From contig OY726569.1 of assembly GCA_963383645.1 (NCBI GenBank), positions 74,192,635 through 74,256,634 of the forward strand: a DNA stretch of 64,000 nt. The letters are read 5' to 3'. A model generated the notes under the pieces. That model was not told where the DNA came from. It worked only from the letters and a program-made list of their open reading frames with translations, and made no database searches. A program made the position numbers and the translations under genes. This DNA comes from Muscardinus avellanarius. Lineage: Eukaryota > Chordata > Mammalia > Rodentia > Gliridae. Below, piece by piece: positions 61,114 to 64,000 of this stretch; the first letter of the stretch is position 1, and the number at the start of each line of letters is the position of its first letter.

Positions 61114-61493
61114 TTTTATTTTATTTATTTTAAAAATTTTACATATATTTTGTTTTTTTTCTGCTTAGCTTGGATTTATTTTTCTAGTTTCCTACGGTGG
61201 AATCTTGGATGGTTGATTTTAATTCTTTCTCTTTCTCCACTATATTCATTCAGTGCTCAAGCTCTCAGATTTTTTTTTTTTTTGTCTTTGATTTTTCTGA
61301 AGTTGAAAATGATATGGCCAGGTGCAGCGGATTTGTTTGTATGTTTTACATTTATCCATTTGGTGTTCTCTGAGCCTTGTGGATCTGTGGTTTAGTTTCT
61401 GACATTAATTTGGGGGAAACTGTCAGTATTTTTTGCTTCAATATTGGTGCTGTCCCTCTTCCTTTTTCTCCTTGTTTTCCCATCGTGCTCCTC

Positions 61494-61546
61494 CGACCTT
61501 ACCCTCCCGAGCAGCTGAGATTACAGGTGTGTGCCCTGGTGCCTGG
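61494..61546 (-). repeat. Short Alu/B1-like fragment, antisense
   Basis: cctcccgagcagctgagatt acaggtgtgtgccctggtgc ctggc; no ID half. Confidence 0.5.
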
Positions 61547-61597
61547 CGAGTTGCTCTTCCTTCCTGAAAAGATACCGCACAGCTTGGATTCATAATA

Positions 61598-61700
61598 CTA
61601 GCTAACATTTATCAAGGATTTGCAGTGTTGCAGGAAGTTTGCACAGGTTAGCTTCTGTAATCCTCCCAGTGGCCCAAGGTGGTACTGCCTCATTTCGGAG
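61598..61700 (-). repeat. MIR-like fragment, antisense
   Basis: ctaacatttatcaaggattt gcagtgttgcaggaagtttg ... taatcctcccagtggcc. Confidence 0.5.
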
Positions 61701-61859
61701 AGTACCGCCCATCCCTCCACGCTGGATCTTAAGGCAGTTGAGGCCGCACCTCCTAACTTCACTGGGCCCAAATTGACACCTGTGATTCTCTCTGTTAAGC
61801 TCCATCCCCTTATATCCAGTCGTTGACCTCACATCTCTGCCAGATGTCTAAATAGACCA

Positions 61860-62525
61860 CACCTACAACATGTCTAAGACCACAATCATGCTTTTCCCCA
61901 GCAGACAGCCCTCGGGTCTTCCTATCTCAGGGGATGCACCACCACTCATGGTTTGTGCAGGTCAGAGCTTGGGGGTCATGCTTCACCCTGTCCTCCCTCT
62001 CTCTCTCCATCCTTCCCTAACCATAGCCCCAGTACTGCCTTCCTCCCCAGCCTAAAATTTGCCAGGCCACTTCCCATCTCACTTACTGTTAGTAGGTCTT
62101 GCCTTTCCCTCCACATTGCAGTCCCCAAACACAGAACGCAGACCAGGCAACCCACCAGCTTCCCCTACTGCCTGCTCAAAACTTTCATTCTTCTTGCTCA
62201 GGAAGTAAAGCCAAAACCCTCAGCACAGCCCAAGGACCCCCTGGTCTGGCCTCTGTCCACCGCTACCCAGCCCAGCCTCTTCTATCAAGGCCACTCTCGC
62301 TCTGGCCCAGGCAGATGGACCTGTCTGGGTTCTTCCAAGGCAGCAGGTTTCCATAGCGTCTTTGCACGTACAGCTCCTCCTGTGCAAGGCTTCCCTCTCC
62401 CTCCTACTCATTCACCTTGATCAGCGCAAGATCACCTGGTATCCCCTTCCCCAACCTCCACATCCCCTCTACCCTTACCCAGGACAGCTTTATATAGAAC
62501 TGGGTCCCTGTCCTACATACACTGT
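61860..62525 (+). repeat. L2 remnant
   Basis: Typical L2 features: gtcatgcttcaccctgtcct, ccactctcgctctggcccag, tcctcctgtgcaaggcttcc. Confidence 0.55.
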
Positions 62526-62549
62526 ACCTTGGTTTGTAATGCTATTTTT

Positions 62550-62866
62550 TTCTTTTTCTTTTTCTTTTGCGGCACTTGGGGTCAAAACCAGGGGCATTCT
62601 ACCTCTGAGTTACACTCCCAGCCCCCCCCCCCCCTTTTGCTACTGGGGATTGACTCAGGGTGTTCGACCTCTGAGCCACACCCCCAGCACAGCCCTATTT
62701 TATTTATTTATTTACTTATTTACTTGCTTATTTATTTTGAAGCAAGGTCTCACTGGGTTGCTGAGAGTCTTGCTGCATTCCTGAGGCTGGTCTTAAACCT
62801 GCGATCCTCACGTCTCAACTTCCCAGGTACTGGGATCACAAGTCTGTGTCACTATGCCTAACCTCC
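62550..62866 (-). repeat. Antisense SINE pieces
   Basis: Right halves 62560-62635 and 62636-62695, left half to 62866 (ctgtgtcactatgcctaacc). Confidence 0.75.
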
Positions 62867-62902
62867 AGCCCTTTTTTTTTTTTTTTTTAAATTTTGAATC
62901 AG

Positions 62903-63165
62903 CCAAGTTTGGTGGCACTGAGACTGGAGGATCGCGGTTCGCGGACAGCCTCAGCTACTTAGTGAGACCCTCTGCAACTCAGTGAGACCTGGTTTCAAAA
63001 TAAAGAATAAAAAATAGGACAGGGGGTGTAGCTCGGAGGTCTAATGCCCCTGGGTTCCATCCCCGAGCCTTGCTTTGTTGCTGAGGCTGTCCTCAAACTT
63101 GTGATCCGCCTGTCTCAGCCTCCCAGGTACTGGGATCACAGGCCTGCACCCACCATGCCCATCTT
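62903..63165. repeat. Head-to-head SINE pair (sense then antisense)
   Basis: Sense 62903-63066 (ggtggcactgagactggagg ... ccatccccgagcc) meets antisense left half 63067-63165 (gctttgttgctgaggctgtc ... ccaccatgcccatct) with no spacer. Confidence 0.75.
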
Positions 63166-63224
63166 GTAGTCCTACTTTAATGTGACTGATTACTTTAGTA
63201 CCATTTTATTTCAGCACATGATCT

Positions 63225-63335
63225 AAAATCTTGGTCTGCTTTTACTGATAGCTGCACTAAACCGTAAGCCTGTGTGAGCGTCCTGGCAGGTGCGTGGCAC
63301 ATGTTAAGCACTCAGTAAATGTGTGTAGCCTGAAT
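63225..63335 (+). repeat. L2 3' end
   Basis: ctggcaggtgcgtggcacat gttaagcactcagtaaatgt gtg is the diagnostic L2 terminus. Confidence 0.65.
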
Positions 63336-63616
63336 TAATAGAACAATAAGGAAAAAAATCTCTCTGGGACTTTTACTGAAATCGCATTGAGCCTGTAAAT
63401 TACTTTCAAAGATGCGTCACTGCAGTAAGTCTTCCTAATCAGGAGCCTATGCCACTTCTTCTTTCTAAGAGTATAATTAGTTTTATGGAGGACTAGAAAT
63501 CATGTCCTGTGAAGCATGACAAATAGGAATTGTTTGGCTAGAAAAGACAAGACTTGGGAACATAATAGCTCTTTTAAATACCTGAAGGGGAAAGAGATTA
63601 GCCTTATTCTGTGCAC

Positions 63617-63641
63617 CCACACACAGACACACACACACACA
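63617..63641 (+). repeat. Short (CA)n
   Basis: CA run with one CAGA interruption. Confidence 0.85.
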
Positions 63642-64000
63642 AGGGGAGAAGCGGGACCCTTGGAGGAAGTTTGGAGGGAGGGAGACTTGGGCTCAAGTGA
63701 AACTGGGGATGAAATGGGCTGCCCCTTCCCCAGGTGTGCTGGGGCAACCCTGAAGTGGCCAGGTGCTTGGCTCTGCCAGTCTTCTGCTTGGCAAAAGGCT
63801 GTCCACTAGCTCTTATGCTGAAGCCTGGAATCCACAGGCTCCAGAAGAGGGTGTGGCAGGGGCAGAGAAAAAGGCCAGGGAGCCAGGGCTGCTAAGGAGT
63901 GGGAAACTTTGGGCAAAGGTCGGAGATGGCTTAAGGGATTGGTGGGGAGGGTTTTTTTTTTTCTTTCTATATAAATGTGGTCTAACCCTCCTATTGGAGC

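Larger units (their letters stand above)
51546..64000 (+). other. PLEKHD1: PLEKHD1 intron 6 (5' part)
   Basis: No coding exon found. 51546-55170 has MIR relics and one B1-like monomer. 55193-61480 is dominated by antisense L1 with many antisense SINEs. 61600-63335 has MIR and L2 remnants plus another SINE cluster. 63340-64000 is unique apart from a short CA run. Confidence 0.8.

Noticed and set aside
61953..62420. 155-codon open frame
   Set aside because: It is the translation of an L2 remnant without codon bias or domain.
51546..64000. PLEKHD1 exon 7
   Set aside because: No frame continuing the coiled coil with an acceptor in phase 0 was seen; the intron runs past the window end.

Overview
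This is mammalian nuclear DNA, most likely from a sciuromorph rodent (squirrel, mountain beaver or dormouse lineage). The evidence is the large number of dimeric SINEs, each made of a 7SL/B1-like left half ('tggtggcgcac..ttgtaatccc') joined by an A/T-rich linker ('aaataaaataaaaatagg') to a tRNA/ID-like right half ('gctgggggtgtagctcagaggtagaatgcccctgggttc'). The genus cannot be fixed from the sequence alone. No bacterial, plasmid, CRISPR or phage features are present.

Two protein genes lie head to tail on the + strand, in the same order as I know for human 14q24.1. (1) SLC39A9 (ZIP9 zinc transporter): the last five coding exons (9788-9985, 17071-17139, 18074-18159, 18876-19010, 21615-21845) join in frame and encode residues 69-307 of a 307-residue protein. 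Exons 1-2 lie before the window. The stop codon is followed by about 3.2 kb without recognisable SINEs, probably the 3' UTR. (2) PLEKHD1 (PH domain plus coiled coil): a CpG island at about 33.95-34.95 kb holds the promoter and first coding exon (34709-34857). After a 14 kb intron come exons 2-6 (48918-49011, 49305-49394, 49561-49637, 50405-50496, 51493-51545), giving the first 185 residues and a complete PH domain. The window ends inside intron 6.

Layout: 1-9787 SLC39A9 intron 2, with L1 fragments, many SINEs, an LTR and a composite retroposed duplication; 9788-21845 SLC39A9 exons 3-7 and introns; 21846-about 25000 probable 3' UTR; 25-34 kb intergenic, with an ERV-type LTR, a three-deep nested insertion at 29.2-30.3 kb, a GGGGCC-rich G-quadruplex candidate and another LTR-like block; 34-51.5 kb PLEKHD1 exons 1-6; 51.5-64 kb PLEKHD1 intron 6, dominated by antisense L1 and SINE clusters.

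The two genes are not known to work together; their linkage is ancestral mammalian synteny. No undescribed multi-gene system is visible. The most informative signals are retrotransposon events whose target-site duplications (TSDs) can be read directly: a two-SINE transcript unit that appears to have been re-inserted as one piece (17-494), a 1.44 kb LTR with a 6-bp TSD (1474-2916), and an IAP-like LTR inside a SINE inside a MaLR-like LTR, all three with matching TSDs.
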